Positions 10,225 through 21,423 of a DNA stretch of 64,000 bases are shown in pieces. The stretch lies in the NCBI GenBank assembly GCA_003184365.1, contig NKYR01000008.1, positions 468,227 through 532,226 on the forward strand, in the 5' to 3' direction. Source of the DNA: Evernia prunastri (lineage: Eukaryota; Ascomycota; Lecanoromycetes; Lecanorales; Parmeliaceae). The position numbers and the translations under genes were made by a program. Within the stretch, counting starts at the first letter, position 1. Each line of letters starts with the position of its first letter. Below the pieces are notes generated by a model. That model was not told the DNA's origin. It worked only from the letters and a program-made list of their open reading frames with translations, and made no database searches.

Positions 10225-12692
10225 ATGGACACTGATAGCACTTTGCATCAATTCATGGATGATGTCGAGCCGCCACCGGCCACCACTCCTACCTTGTCCA
10301 CTACATCAAGCGCTCCTGACCTAGCACCTTTTCGTCAACCGACGGCCCTGGCTTCGAGCAGTGGTGCTCCGAGTAAGAAACGGAAGCCGCCTGACTCACT
10401 CACTTCCAACGCCTGCACCAATTGTAAGAAAGCCAAAGCAAAGGTATCATCTGACTGGACATGCACTTGTGCATTCATGGCCGGCAAAAATTGACCATCC
10501 TACAGTGTGACGGCGCATGGCCTGCATGCAGACGAAGCGCCAAGCGAAGTGTCCCGGACGCATGTCATTACGCAGTGCCTACCAAGGCGTTAAAGGACGA
10601 CATGGCCCTGGAGATCCAAAGTCTACGTCGGGATGCGGACCGTCTCGAACTCGAGAAGGATGCTTTGTCGGAGAAGGATGCTTGGTTGGAACGAATAGTC
10701 TCCTCGCTCAAAGCTGGTACACAACGCTCGGAAGTCATTGATCAACTCATTCGGGGGCGATCTTACCGCGATATCACTGCATGGCTTGGCCCGATTGGAG
10801 GAGTAGGCGATGATCTGGCCATATCTCCCACTAAGATAGTCGAGAATAGCGAAGAAGCCCAACTGGGTTTGTTTGACATGCAAGAGCCTCATCCATGGAC
10901 CAATGTCTCAAGCGATCAGCTGCTGATCGAAAACCTGCTATCTCTTTACTTTTGTTGGGAATATCCAGTATTTACAATCCTATCGGAGCATCATTTTCGC
11001 AGTGATATGAGGCATAATAGACATCGATACTGCAGTTCTCTCCTCGTAAACGCCATACTGGCATTAGCTTGCAGATTCTCCGATCGACCGGAGACCCGAA
11101 CCATTTCAACCGACAGCAGGACGGCGGGTGCTCGTTTCTTTGAAGAGGCGGAGTTGCTACTGGCTGGTGACGATACGCCAAGTTTGACAACCCTGCAGGC
11201 GTTGGGGATCATGTCCATCAGAGCAACCAGCTGTGGCCGAGAGAGCAAGGGATGGTCATTGGCAGGGCAATGCGCGCGGATGGCACTACAACTTGGTCTG
11301 CAGTTGCCTAACGTTGTAGCTGACGGTACGCCCGACTCGGCCGCGGAGCTCGAAGTCCGCGCAATCAGCTTTTGGGGAGCCTTTGCCCTTGACCAGTGAG
11401 TCTACGCATTCACAGACCTTCTGCAATAATTGTGACCATCCTTCAGGGCCTGGTCCCAATTCACCGGCCGCGTTCCGCAATTGCCTCGCTCCGTGATCGG
11501 GGTGGCCAAGCTGGAAAGCTTCAAGGTAACGAGTGTCAAGGCCTGGGCGCCTTATTCGGAGGATAACATCCGTTTCGGGTCAATCTACCAACAACCAACC
11601 AATATCACCTCTATATTCTTTAGTTACATTGGTCTCTCCGAGATCATAAATGAGAGTTTGTATCTGTTATATTCGCCCGGCGAGCGTATCACCAGTGAGC
11701 AAGTACTGGCGATCCACGTTCGATACCTCAAATGGTACACCTCTCTACCTCTGGCACTACGGCGTGGCGAGGACTTCACGCCGGCAATCCTCGTGTTGCA
11801 GTGAGTCTGTACCGCATCCGAGCGCTCTCGCGGCCGTTGAACTTGCTGTAGCATGTACTATCAACTGGCCGTTCTCTTGCTCTTTCGAAAGTTTTTCCGG
11901 TTTGGAATTTTGACATCCTCAACCTCCCCGCGGAGCATGTGTACCGAGGCCGCCAACAACATCACTACTCTCTTAAATTCTTACGCCAGCCTCTACAGTT
12001 TGCGGCGCGTATCCTTCGTGGTGCCCCACGCCGTCCTCGCTTCGTCGGCCATCCATCTCGCCAACATGTCTGATATACACGTCCCCAAAGCTCTGCAATC
12101 GGGCCTTGACGGTTTGGCGGATATGTGCCTGGGCGACTCCTTCGCGGCATCTTCCCTCGGACTCATCAAGTTCATCGCTAACAAATGGGGTATCCCCTTG
12201 ATCATCGTCGAGAGATCACCGCTGGTGCGACATGCTATTCGCTCGCAGGATCCAGCGGCGGCCGGGCCCTCTGCTCCAGATGCAGCCGAATCTGCTCCAC
12301 CGAGTCTTGCCGCAACGTTACTCTGGGACTGGGCTACCACCTCTTCCTATCTCGCCTACCCTTCCTCATCTTACTCGACAATCCCTCCACATCCTTCTTC
12401 GCCCACATTGCTGCAGTCCCGGATACTGACGACGGATAAGCAGGCTGGCCAATCCGAGGTAATGCGTTTACATCATGCGGGCTTCGAAGCCGCGGATGAA
12501 AATGTCTTCCTCTACTCTCGGGCGAGACTGCCTCCTATCCGAGAGATGCTAGGCCCGGGGGATGTTGTTGGTGGGCCCGGGGTTGTGCCGGGGGGGGGGG
12601 GGGGGGGTATACTGTTGAGAGGGGTTGTTTCCGGACCGAGGTTGGAGGAGGTGAATATGGAGGGAATCTGTGGGGAGGAAGGTGGGATTTAG
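10225..12692 (+). CDS. Zn2Cys6-type fungal transcription factor, one zinc ligand replaced
   Basis: Four exons are proposed: 10225-10443, 10506-11395, 11447-11800 and 11852-12692. The introns are 62, 51 and 51 nt with GTATCA or GTGAGT donors and CAG/TAG acceptors, giving 767 residues. The DNA-binding cluster spans the first intron: Cys64, Cys67, Cys74, Cys81, then Ser84 where the fifth Cys is expected, then Cys93. A basic KKRK stretch (51-54) precedes it. A Leu/Glu-rich dimerisation-like segment follows (about residues 105-140). The fungal middle homology region includes FWGAFALDQAW (splice-confirmed) and HMYYQLAVLLLF. Such proteins bind CGG-type promoter sites in the nucleus. The C-terminus runs through an 18-G homopolymer at 12590-12607, so the last 30 residues or so depend on its exact length. 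The target is unknown. Confidence 0.85.
12590..12607 (+). repeat. 18-nt poly-G run in coding sequence
   Basis: Eighteen consecutive G lie inside the last exon of the Zn2Cys6 gene and are read as Gly codons. Such a run is prone to length error or slippage, so the reading frame after it is uncertain. Confidence 0.9.
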
Positions 12693-13353
12693 GGCTGGAA
12701 GAGGGTGGGGATCAGGGTTTGGGGATGAGGTTAGAATCTCCGGACGTGACGGGAGAGGGAGAGGAGTGAGAGACCAATAGCGAGTGTGGAGGGGGGAGGA
12801 CGAATGGATTGGATCGGGCATCGGGCATTGGGCATTGGGTTTGGGGGATGCGGTGTGAAGTGGTGTTGGTTTGATTCTTTTTGGCGGCTCAAGTCTTCGT
12901 GCGCTTTGAAAGAGGGTTGAGGATTCATGTTGTCAATTAGATAGAATATGAGAGCGGGACCCAATCCGTGACCTATTACTACCCTGGAGCGAAATGCGCC
13001 GTGGCTATCCCGTAGGCTGGGTACACGAATAAAAGGTGACGGTTAGCATCTGGCACGAGGCCGCGATGATGATCGGCGCAGGATCGCCGATGCTGGTGAT
13101 CGGGAGATCATCATTCAAATGCGATTACGCTCCATGCGCGGCATTTGTACGAAATGAAGTTTCTTGTAGCTGGTCGGGTATTTAATGGCAAAAGAGATGG
13201 ATGCTGAGATGAGGCTCTGCGGGCATATGCCGCTAAGTAACAGATCCCTGCCAAGCAAGGTACATACCTTACCTACTGTACATACGGAGCACTCCACTTT
13301 CACCTCGCAAGCCACCGCTCCAACGCCATCAACCAACCAACCAACCCGCCACC
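12693..13353. other. Intergenic, G-rich first half
   Basis: 661 bp between the regulator and the BLOC-1-like gene. The first 150 bp are strongly G-rich. Close to the next start codon lies AGGTACATACCTTACCTAC (listed separately). No gene is supported. Confidence 0.4.
13258..13284. promoter_or_regulatory. AGGTAC/TACCT cluster upstream of BLOC-1-like gene
   Basis: AGGTACATACCTTACCTACT lies about 75-95 bp upstream of the start codon at 13354. It is one of five comparable clusters in the window. Function inferred from recurrence and position only. Confidence 0.3.
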
Positions 13354-13839
13354 ATGACAGCCCCCACCCCGCCAACAACCCAACCCCTCCAACCCCCCCC
13401 AACCCAACCGCCGCCCCCCGCGCCTCCATCCCCCCCCCGCACCGCCGAAGCCCGCGCCGCTTTCACCGCCCACCTCGCCTCCATCGGCGCCTCCCACATC
13501 GCCCCGCTCGAATCCCGCCTCGCAGACCTCCACGCCAACGCCGCCGCCGTCGCGAAGCAGGAAGCCGCGCTCGCGAAAGCCACGGGGCGGCTGGCCGGCG
13601 CGGCGGAGAGGCAGCAGCGGCTCGCGGATGAGGGGGCGCGGGCGCTGAAGGAGTTGGGGGACGTGCAGAATTGGGCGGAGGTGTTGGAGAGGGATCTGTT
13701 GGTGTTGGAGGAGGCGGTGGGGTGGGGGGAGAGAGGGGAGGGGGAGACGGAGGGGGAGGAGGGGNNNNNNNNGGGGGGTGGAGGGGGGGAAGGGTGGGAA
13801 GGGGGATGGGAAGAGGGAGGGGGACGGGGATGGGGTTAG
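13354..13839 (+). CDS. BLOC-1 subunit 1 (GCN5L1)-like protein, 3' end unresolved
   Basis: The ATG at 13354 sits in a strong context (CCGCCACCATGA). A Pro-rich leader of about 28 residues is followed by an alpha-helical region, about residues 30-130, with heptad-like Leu/Ala spacing. It ends in ALKELGDVQNWAEVLERDLLVLEEAV, here cited in parts: ALKELGDVQNWAEVLE matches the conserved C-terminal block of BLOC1S1/GCN5L1 proteins. In animals this is a small subunit of the complex that helps form lysosome-related organelles, and fungal counterparts act in endosomal traffic. After GWGERGEGETEGEEG the frame enters an assembly gap (13765-13772) in G-rich sequence, so the true stop is unknown. The stop at 13837-13839 holds only if the gap length is exact. 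Base composition is extreme: C-rich in the first half, G-rich in the second. Confidence 0.7.
   Translation: MTAPTPPTTQPLQPPPTQPPPPAPPSPPRTAEARAAFTAHLASIGASHIAPLESRLADLHANAAAVAKQEAALAKATGRLAGAAERQQRLADEGARALKELGDVQNWAEVLERDLLVLEEAVGWGERGEGETEGEEGXXXGGGGGEGWEGGWEEGGGRGWG
13765..13772. other. Assembly gap (8 N)
   Basis: Eight N characters lie in very G-rich sequence at the end of the BLOC-1-like gene. The true length of the missing sequence is not known. Confidence 0.98.
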
Positions 13840-14449
13840 GGTTGTGGGAAAGGGGGAGGGGGAGAGGGATGCCGCGAAGGGAAAGAGCGGGGAATTGTTG
13901 GATAAGCCGGATGGCTATGGTACATAATGAGGGGTGTGGGACGCTTCGTCAAGAGTGTGCGCCTTGTGGCTGTTGGGAAGTGCTTGTGGCTGCAAGTCGC
14001 CTTTTCAGGAGCGGATCATGAAGTACGAATCCCGCGAACAACGCAACCAGCAGTGCGACGGTCACGGCAACGACGCTGAGAGAGAGCCGGACTATGCGCC
14101 ACCTTTGATGAGTTGTGTTGCAAGAGCTCGCAGCGCATTAAGGAGCTGTTGCTTGGGAGGCTTTTACAGCTATCACGCCAATCGATTTGAAACAATTGAA
14201 CCACTGAGAGTACGGCCTCTCTTCTTCAGTGCGATTGAAGGTTTGCATAGAGATATACAGAGTCTAGCGAGTTGAAGGACGCTTTTTACTCTTCGCGTTC
14301 TTGGACCCTCCTTCTGAGCTGCTTGGAAGGAGGGAACATCCAAATCACGCATTGGGCACGCCGCCCTCGGATCGGACTTTCGATGGGAGCGACGGCACAC
14401 GTCTTGATAGCTGTCGCTCAATTCTACGCGGCGCGCTATCAATCGTTGA
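13840..14449. other. Intergenic, G-rich start
   Basis: G-rich low-complexity sequence follows the gap up to about 13870, then ordinary sequence. No frame with recognisable features. Confidence 0.4.
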
Positions 14450-14960
14450 TATGCCGTTCCAGCACTAGCTGCGTCTTCCGGCAGGGCTACGTACTCGGTG
14501 AATTGGGTCCTCTTCCTGCCGAGGTATCGGTTCGAGATCGCGATGTTGATGTCCAGTCTACAGGCATGGCTCGCTCGAGAGGAGCAATCATTATCCCCAG
14601 GAATGCACTACCGCCGCGAGGCGCGATTTATCAACAGCGATCTGTTCGAAAAAGCGGGCCGAGAGTTTTGAAGCTGTACTTGCTTTACGGGAACAGCGTG
14701 GATTCTCGAGGGGAGTGGGGCGCATACTCGAGTCCGGTCGGAGTGCGGAGGCTTAAAAGGTTTTCCATCTTCCATCACCCGGTGATGTAGCTACAGTATC
14801 TTACGTCGCTGGGTTCCTGGAACAATGCGCAAATGTTCCGCTGTCGTCCTCTTCTGGGCCCTTACTCTACGCGATGGATGCAATGCTGCTGGATGATGAT
14901 GATGTTGTGGGTCATTGCGGAGAGGACTTGAGCTGTTTACCCTCGTCGAAATGAACCACT
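14450..14960 (+). pseudogene. Possible gene remnant, broken frames
   Basis: From 14450 one plus-strand frame reads through RATYSVNWVLFLPRYRFEIA and SLQAWLAREEQSLSP to RREARFINSDLFEKAGREF and stops at 14669-14671. A shift by one base continues as EAVLALREQRGFSRGVGRIL, stops, and resumes as VATVSYVAGFLEQCANV up to a TGA near 14952. The amino-acid composition is protein-like in each piece, but no single frame spans them and I see no convincing introns. I cannot assign a family. It could be a decayed gene, or chance. Confidence 0.3.
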
Positions 14961-16605
14961 ACTATTATTATCGACAATTGGATGAAGTGTAGTGAGAATG
15001 CACGAACAGCTTCTTCCTTCCAGCGCTACATACTTACTGTATGTAGAGCCTCCATTGCCAAAAGATGAATTGGGTTCTCGGATCTTTCATTGGTCGATCT
15101 TATCAAATACCGTAGTCTCAAGGTAGCTAAAGTACTCCGTAACCCAGTCTCGGCGTATCCGTAATGAATTGACCGGGCAAGGTTGTTTCGGCAAATGCTT
15201 CTTCCCCGCCACCACCGCCCCCATCCATGTCCATGTCTTTGCTTCCTCTTAGTAACATCCTTGACATCCTTCCCCACCGACTGTTACATCGCATTGTTTC
15301 ACCATGTCAGAAATCAAATTATTCAACCATGGAATAGGTACCGAATGGTATGATGTTGATTCCTACCTGACCCACTAACCGAGATTCAGTGCGAACTTCG
15401 AAGCGAGCTGGTGCGCTATCATTTCCCTTCCTCTTTCTTGGCCATTCTTTACAACCCCTACCTCCTCCCCAAGGATCAGTAATACCACTCTTGGATCCTC
15501 ATCACTCGTTCTGTCAGGGTCTCTGGTGGACGCAGCTGTCCGTCTTTTACATTTCTTTCTCCGACCGGAGGGCCATGGGTACTCTAGGTAAGAGTCCGCC
15601 AAAAATATCTCCCTCTATGCATTTATTTGTGCTATATACTCTTACGAAGAAGCATGCCTTGGCTCCCTTGGCCAAGGACACACATCACCAACTGCGGGAG
15701 AGTGATTGGCCCGATGTTCTGAATTCGAGGACAGAAGCCGCGTAGGCAGCTCCATTCTTCGAGTCAGCTCTCGGAATCTGCATCTCATTTCATCAATGTC
15801 CAGTCTCATCCGATGGCTACAGGAGGCTAGCCATCCGATTTTTCGTTAGGTTAATGGTCGTGGGTAGGAGTGCCGTGACTGCCGTTTCTCACTTTTGCGT
15901 GCGAGAACAGGTTTGTAATCTCGCGAATTTTCCAGGCCTGCGAATACTTTGCTTAAACCTTCCTTTCTTTCTCTTTTTTCCTTTTTTTTCATGCCTAGTT
16001 CGAAATTCGAAGGATTCTCCCCTTCACGTACTAGCTGGGGCTGAGCCTCAACTGCCCCCTACTTTTATTAGACCACCATTTTGGGGCCCAATAAAATAGA
16101 GGCTGGAAGGATGTATTGGTGCGGCTTCCGGCTGACGTGCGGCACGCACATGAACCCTAACCGAAAAGCACCTGGCATCTTCGCACTAGAAACGTCTGAC
16201 CTCTGGTTGGTTGCTGTTTTAAAGATCTTACTCAAAAGTTAGAGATTCATTAAATCCAGATGAAAAGGTAGACTGCGCCGCGGACAAGGGTCTCGCCCCG
16301 TAGGGTTTACCTCTTTAAAGAAGCTGCCGCGGTCCCGACTCTTTTGTTGGTTCTTGCCTTTTCGAAACGTCAAGTTATCACCGTTGTGTGTGCTTCTTAC
16401 ACCTTGAGCTCGTGCCCGGGAATCGAGGCTGCTCAACGGTAGCTTGGGTCTCGTGAACCTTGTATATTGGCCTATCAAGCTTCTTGTGACATGCGCGACC
16501 AGGCATAATCGAGTTGAACATCTGTCTCGAGATCTCTGATCCATCTCCCACTCTCGTTGAGAACTAAGCTGGTCTCGCAAACACACAGTCATTCCAATTG
16601 AAAGA
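14961..16605. other. Intergenic, 1.6 kb, no supported gene
   Basis: Includes AGGTAGCTAAAGTACTCCGT near 15121 and a T-rich tract near 15960-15990. Short frames only. Contains the promoter side of the mucin-like gene. Confidence 0.4.
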
Positions 16606-19600
16606 ATGCAATTACACGCTCAGTTACCCTTGGGCATCCTATGCATCCTCTTCACCCATTGTTCCCGAGTCACAGCAGTGTGCCCTACACTACCATGCAG
16701 CGAGGACGTCCCGGTATACGGAGTCGCTCCGCTGAACAGTGGAGCCACATCGAGTGCATTTCCTGCGGCCATCGTCTCAAGCAGTCCTCTGGTGGTGGAA
16801 CCTGGCAAGGAGCGCAGTACACCACCTGCAGCAGCCGTTCCCACGACGACTAGTACTTCGACTCCTGTGCTTCCTTCAACGACATCACCAGCCACGCCCA
16901 CCTCAACCCCGAGTGTTATACCTCCGGATACGGCTTTAGCGTCAAAATCATCAGCTACGCCCACCTCAACTCCCACTGTTATACCTCCAGCTTTAACGTC
17001 GACATCATCAGCCACACCCATTTCAACCCTCAGCGTTAGTTCTTCGGCTCAAGCTTTAACATCGACGCCTTCAGTTGCGCCCACAGTAATTTCTAGTTCG
17101 CGGTATTCCACTGGAGTACCCACCGTCTTATCTTCCTCAAATCCTGCAGCATCATCCAGTGCGACATTATCTGTATTCCAGTCTGTCACGACATCGTCCG
17201 GTAACTCGACAGCGGCTAATTCAACGGCCTCGGCTACTGTACCGGCGTCAATCACTCAATGTGGCAGTTGTCGAGTTCTGGCGGATCAAGTCCAGGTTTA
17301 CTATTGGCCTACTGCATCAGTGAAAAATGATTGCGCGCGAGGGGCATCCGTCAACCCATTCCAGACTGGCGTTCCTTACGCATCTAATGCGTCGAGGATT
17401 CAATCTTTGGCACCACAGGCGGCAAATAGCCCGACCACCACCGTTGTTGATGGGTACACATTGTAGGCTAATCTTCTTCCCGGGTATTGATTATTTCATA
17501 CTGATAATCGGTCTAGCACTTTCCCATCGTTGTACGTATCCGTTGTTGGTGGGATTTCAGTATCCGATTCCTGCGGCCTTGTCGGAGGCGTGCACACAAA
17601 TCCTGCACCAGTAGCAGTTCAAGCTATCACCACCGCTTCTTATGACAGTTGGCCTTCTACCTGCAGACTGCAAGGTCAGAATGCGCAGGCAGTCATCGAC
17701 ACTCTAGCTCTCTCAGACATCGCCTGTCCAACCTGGGGCTTGTCAGACCCCTTCACTACCTCCTGTGACGGGAGTTCATACCTGACAGCAACGTATGGAC
17801 AACCTTATAATCCCGTCATTTTGGTGCCAACTGAAATCCTGGCCATCGATCCCGCTTGGGGAGCCTGTACTACTAATACAGCTGACGCGCTTCTGACATT
17901 GCCATGCGGCATATACGATCCACCAAAAGCCTTGCAAACGGCTCATGCCCTGGTTGCTGGGGGCGATCCAGGTGATCCTTCGTCCCCTGGACCGCCAGAA
18001 GGAGCGTCTGACACCCTGCAACAAGCTAATCATCTTGCGCCTACTACCACACCTGTAAACGACCCTCCCGCGTCAACGACGCCTATGGCAGCGCCGGCCA
18101 AAACCGGGTCGCCGAGCTTACCAGGACCTACAACAACGTCAAGCAGTGGAGGAAGTGCAGCAGACCTTTTGAAATTGGATCCGTTAGATCCTGACGCTAA
18201 GCAAGCAGCGGATCCGGGCCCAAGTAAAGCTGTCCAGCAAGGGGGTTCGACACCAGCTTCAAACCCTCAAACGTCGAACTCAGGTAGTCAGGACACGAGT
18301 TCTCCAGATGACCCTGCGAAGTCAAATCCGACGGATCCAGATACTTCGGAAGATCCAATTCAGAAAGGCTCGGAACAGAAAGAGGCGTCGGCTTCGGCTT
18401 CTGAGTCTCAAAACTCAGAACCAAATGTTCAGCCGGCAGTGCTAAAAGCGCCTACGACTATCAACTTAGGTGGTGGAACACCATCCACCCAAGGCGTGGG
18501 AGCATTGATCAACGGTGGCCTCGGAGAAGGGAGTGTGCCTGCTCCTACTCCGTCTCCCGCCTTCACTCCTCACGTTGTCACTGCTCTGGGCCAGACTCTC
18601 AGCATCACCGATCCCTCTGCTGTAGCGATTGGCAGCTCCACATTATCAGTCGGCGGGCCAGCCCACACAACCGACGGGAAATACTACTCTTTAGGATCTT
18701 CTGGAAACCTAATCGCTGGTACATTAACCTCGAGTCCTGGACCTTCGTCACCACCAGTGCTGTCTGTTGCTGGATCAACATACACAGCCAATTCAGCTTC
18801 TGAATTCGTAGTGGCTGGCCAGACGTTGACGCCAGGTGGACAAATAATGGTTGCGAGCACCCCGATATCTCTACATCCCTCCGCCAACATTGCTGTCGTT
18901 GGAGGCAGTACTCAGGTGCTCACAACAGCAACGCCGGCGCCATCCCCAGCCGTGTTGAAATTTGCGGGCTCCACATATACTGCTAATGCCGCTTCCCAGT
19001 TCGTCGTAGCCGGTCAAACACTAGCGCCAGGTGGCCAGATAACGGTGGCTAGCACACCAATATCGCTTCACTCTTCCACCGACATCGCTGTGGTTGGAGG
19101 TAGCACTCAGTTTCTCACAACCGCCACACCCAGTCCTAACCCGGCAATATTGACATTTGCGGGCTCCACCTACACCGCGAATACAGCTTCGCAATTTGTC
19201 GTCGCAGGTCAAACCCTAACACCCGGCGGCCAGATTACAGTGTCCAGCACTCCACTATCTCTAGGTCCTTCAGCCAACATCGCAATCATCGGCACAAGCA
19301 CCCAACTCCTCACGACCCCCGGCCCAACCTCCAACCCAGCCATATTGACATTCGCTGGCTCCACTTACACCGCAAACACCGCGTCTGATTTCGTCATAGC
19401 TGGCCAGACCTTAACACCAGGAGGTACCATCACAGCGTCCGGAACACCCATCTCAGTCCTGAAAGGAACAAGCAACATCGCAGTCATCGGCACCAGCACT
19501 CAAACACTCGCAACCGCTCCTGCCACTTTATCCACCGCAGAAGCACCCGTCATGACATGGGACGGCTCAACATACACCGCCGACGCCTCTTCGGACTTCA

Positions 19601-20043
19601 TCATCGCCTCCAAAACCCTCACGCCCGGCGGCATCATCACCGTTCTCGGCACACCCATCCGACTGGCCCCCGGTGCTGCGGACGTCGTCATCGGCTCCAG
19701 CACGCAAACCCTCTCTTCCTCGGCCGTCATCACGCCCGCGGACATCATCACCGTCGCCGGGCAAATCATCACGGCTAATCCGACCGGGTTCGCAATAGCG
19801 GGCACCACGCTCGTCCCCGGCGGAAAGGGCGTCACGGTCGGTGGTACGCCCGTCAGTTTGGGTCCGGGTGGCACGTTAGTCGTGGGGAACGGGAGCGAAG
19901 TGCTGCCGACGAGTAATCTGGGACCTGGTGCCGGAGCGGGCGTCTTCGAGGGCGGGCAGGCGAGGTTGGAAGGGCTTGGCTGGAGCTGGCTTGTTGCCTG
20001 GACTGCGTTTTGCACGGTGACGGGAGCGTTCTTTTGGATGTGA
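16606..20043 (+). CDS. Secreted Ser/Thr-rich (mucin-like) protein with tandem repeats, GPI-type C-terminus
   Basis: Two exons, 16606-17462 and 17517-20043, are joined over a 54-nt intron (donor GTAGGC, branch CTGAT, acceptor CTAG) and give 1127 residues. Residues 1-24 form a signal peptide. A Thr/Ser/Pro-rich stalk follows, with near-repeats of TSTSSATPTSTPSVIPP type (about residues 75-150). Next comes a Cys-containing module (ITQCGSCRVLADQVQVYYWP, then DGYTF across the splice and LYVSVVGGISVSDSCG). Then follow a Pro/Ser/Asp-rich linker and about six tandem repeats of about 65 residues. The C-terminus ends in a hydrophobic tail (WSWLVAWTAFCTVTGAFFWM) preceded by small residues, as expected for a GPI-anchor signal. 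Likely a cell-wall or surface protein. The same Cys module type occurs with repeats in other fungal surface proteins. No enzymatic motif is seen. Confidence 0.85.
18757..19915 (+). repeat. About six coding tandem repeats (~65 aa each)
   Basis: Within the mucin-like gene the unit [F/V]AGSTYTAN.AS.FVVAGQTLTPGG followed by .TPISL..S.NIAV.G.STQ.L recurs about every 190 nt. Copies two to four are the most alike at protein level. The last two are diverged (DGSTYTADASSDFIIASKTL; AGQIITANPTGFAIAGTTL). Such arrays expand and contract easily. Confidence 0.9.
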
Positions 20044-20271
20044 GGGGTGGACGGCTGGACCAGGATTCTTTGGGGATGGACGGCGGTTTGGGGTTTCGAT
20101 GTGTGAAGGGGTTTGTATATAATGAGGGTCACTGTGTTGATTAATGAATTGGAGATGTTTATACCTCTTATAGAAACATTTAATTTACTTCTTGGATCAT
20201 CTAGGTCCCGTCGTTGGTCAGGGATTTGGAAAAAGAGCGCGATAGTGTAGGGAAGGAGATCTGTGTCTCAA

Positions 20272-20608
20272 TTATCCACCTTTCGTAAGGCAATCAGAGG
20301 GAAAACAGAGACCGGAACACCCGCTCGCAACTACCATCGGTGGTGAGATTACATTCCAACTCAGCTCTGTGGAACCATGGCCAGCCACAAGCCTTACGCA
20401 TGTGCATCCACCCTCTCGCTCGAACGATCGATACCATTCGGGAGCCGTCACGCTTGGATCTCGTTGTCTGGCATACTCGGTGGTGGCCGCCTTGCCGCAG
20501 CACTTCCGTTGAACGTTGGAACATTTTGAAACACGGACTTGTACGAGGATTGCTAGTGGAATGGTGTGGTTGCTTGTGGTTTTTGGGATGGGGATGGGTT
20601 TTGCTCAT
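20272..20608 (-). pseudogene. Small Cys-rich protein gene with a probable 1-nt frameshift
   Basis: From an ATG at 20608 the minus strand reads MSKTHPHPKNHKQPHHSTSN and PRTSPC. It then loses a protein-like frame at a TTT run near 20530. One base out of phase the sequence continues as SKCSNVQRKCCGK, then VTAPEWYRSFEREGGCTC and RLVAGHGSTELSWNVI, to a TAA ending at 20272. Skipping one T in the run would place the first Cys to give a CxxC pair. The layout (His-rich start, CxxC pairs, EWY..F.REGGCTC) resembles small uncharacterised fungal proteins I have seen, but I cannot name the family. It is either a pseudogene or a sequencing error. Confidence 0.4.
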
Positions 20609-21049
20609 TGTTATATTGTGGGGGATGAGGAGGGAAGGGATTGGGGAGAGCAGCGTGTGTATGAGCCAGTGTGGGAGCTGAGTTGAGAGAGAGAAGATCG
20701 GAGGAGGAGATAAGGAAGTGGGTTTATTAAGAGAAGCGCAAAGTTTACGGTCAGAGTTGTACATTGGAATGGCAGAAGTACATAATCTCTCTCTTTGTAT
20801 TCACTCTTCACCACTTTACCGTCCGGAGAGAAGGTCCGTTACATTCATATCAATTTGCCTCATTCACTTTTGTCTCCATGTCATGATTTCTGCTTACACC
20901 ACAAGCTCCTCAGCTCACCGTCCTTCTTTCTACCATACCCTTGCTACGTATCATTGTCATCGTCTGCCAGACACACACACACCCTCCTAAACGCTCCCTG
21001 CCTTCCGTCACACCCTTGACATCCCAATTACCCTCCCACCTCAGCAAAC
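20609..21049. other. Intergenic between two broken small genes
   Basis: 441 bp between divergent broken genes. Pyrimidine-rich before 21050. No gene supported. Confidence 0.4.
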
Positions 21050-21423
21050 ATGGGCGCCTGGGGCCACGGTCTCATCCAAATCCGACCCCGACCTCGACGT
21101 CGTGGGTGACATCTCCGATCACGCCGGCCGTCCTTGCAAACGACCCCAGTTTCACATTCCGGTATCCCGAGAAAGCCTGACAAAGTCGTCGACAGACTAA
21201 ACGCCGGCCTCTTTCACGAGCTGCTGGAAGACTTCCGAGCCAAGAATTGGAAGCACGGCATCATCTACCTCGGCGCTTTGTCCATGCAACTGGGAGTCAA
21301 GATCGTCGATGCGGACATGCTGGTGTTGAAGAACACGCTTCCCCGTGTCACCATGTACGGTGTGGCCAAGGAGCAGATGCGGAAGGGTTGGAGGGGTACA
21401 AGAGTTATGGGGAGGCGTGGTAG
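21050..21423 (+). pseudogene. Frameshifted copy of a fungal MGAWG..L..SD-type protein
   Basis: The start MGAWGHGLIQ (ATG 21050) is followed, after a shift at about 21080, by SDPDLDVVGDISDHAG. After a second shift near 21130 comes VLANDPSFTFRYPEK. After a third near 21177 comes PDKVVDRLNAGLFHELLEDF, continuing to GIIYLGALSMQLGVKI and YGVAKEQMRKGW. After a fourth shift comes GYKSYGEAW and a stop at 21423. Read in order, these blocks follow the layout of a common fungal family of unknown function that begins MGAWG.GLFQSD.D and contains LNSGLFH.L / YLGALAMQLG / GYRNYG.AW. Four frame changes in 370 bp mean that no intact protein is made. The blocks are otherwise well conserved, so the breakage may be recent or partly due to sequence error. 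Confidence 0.65.
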
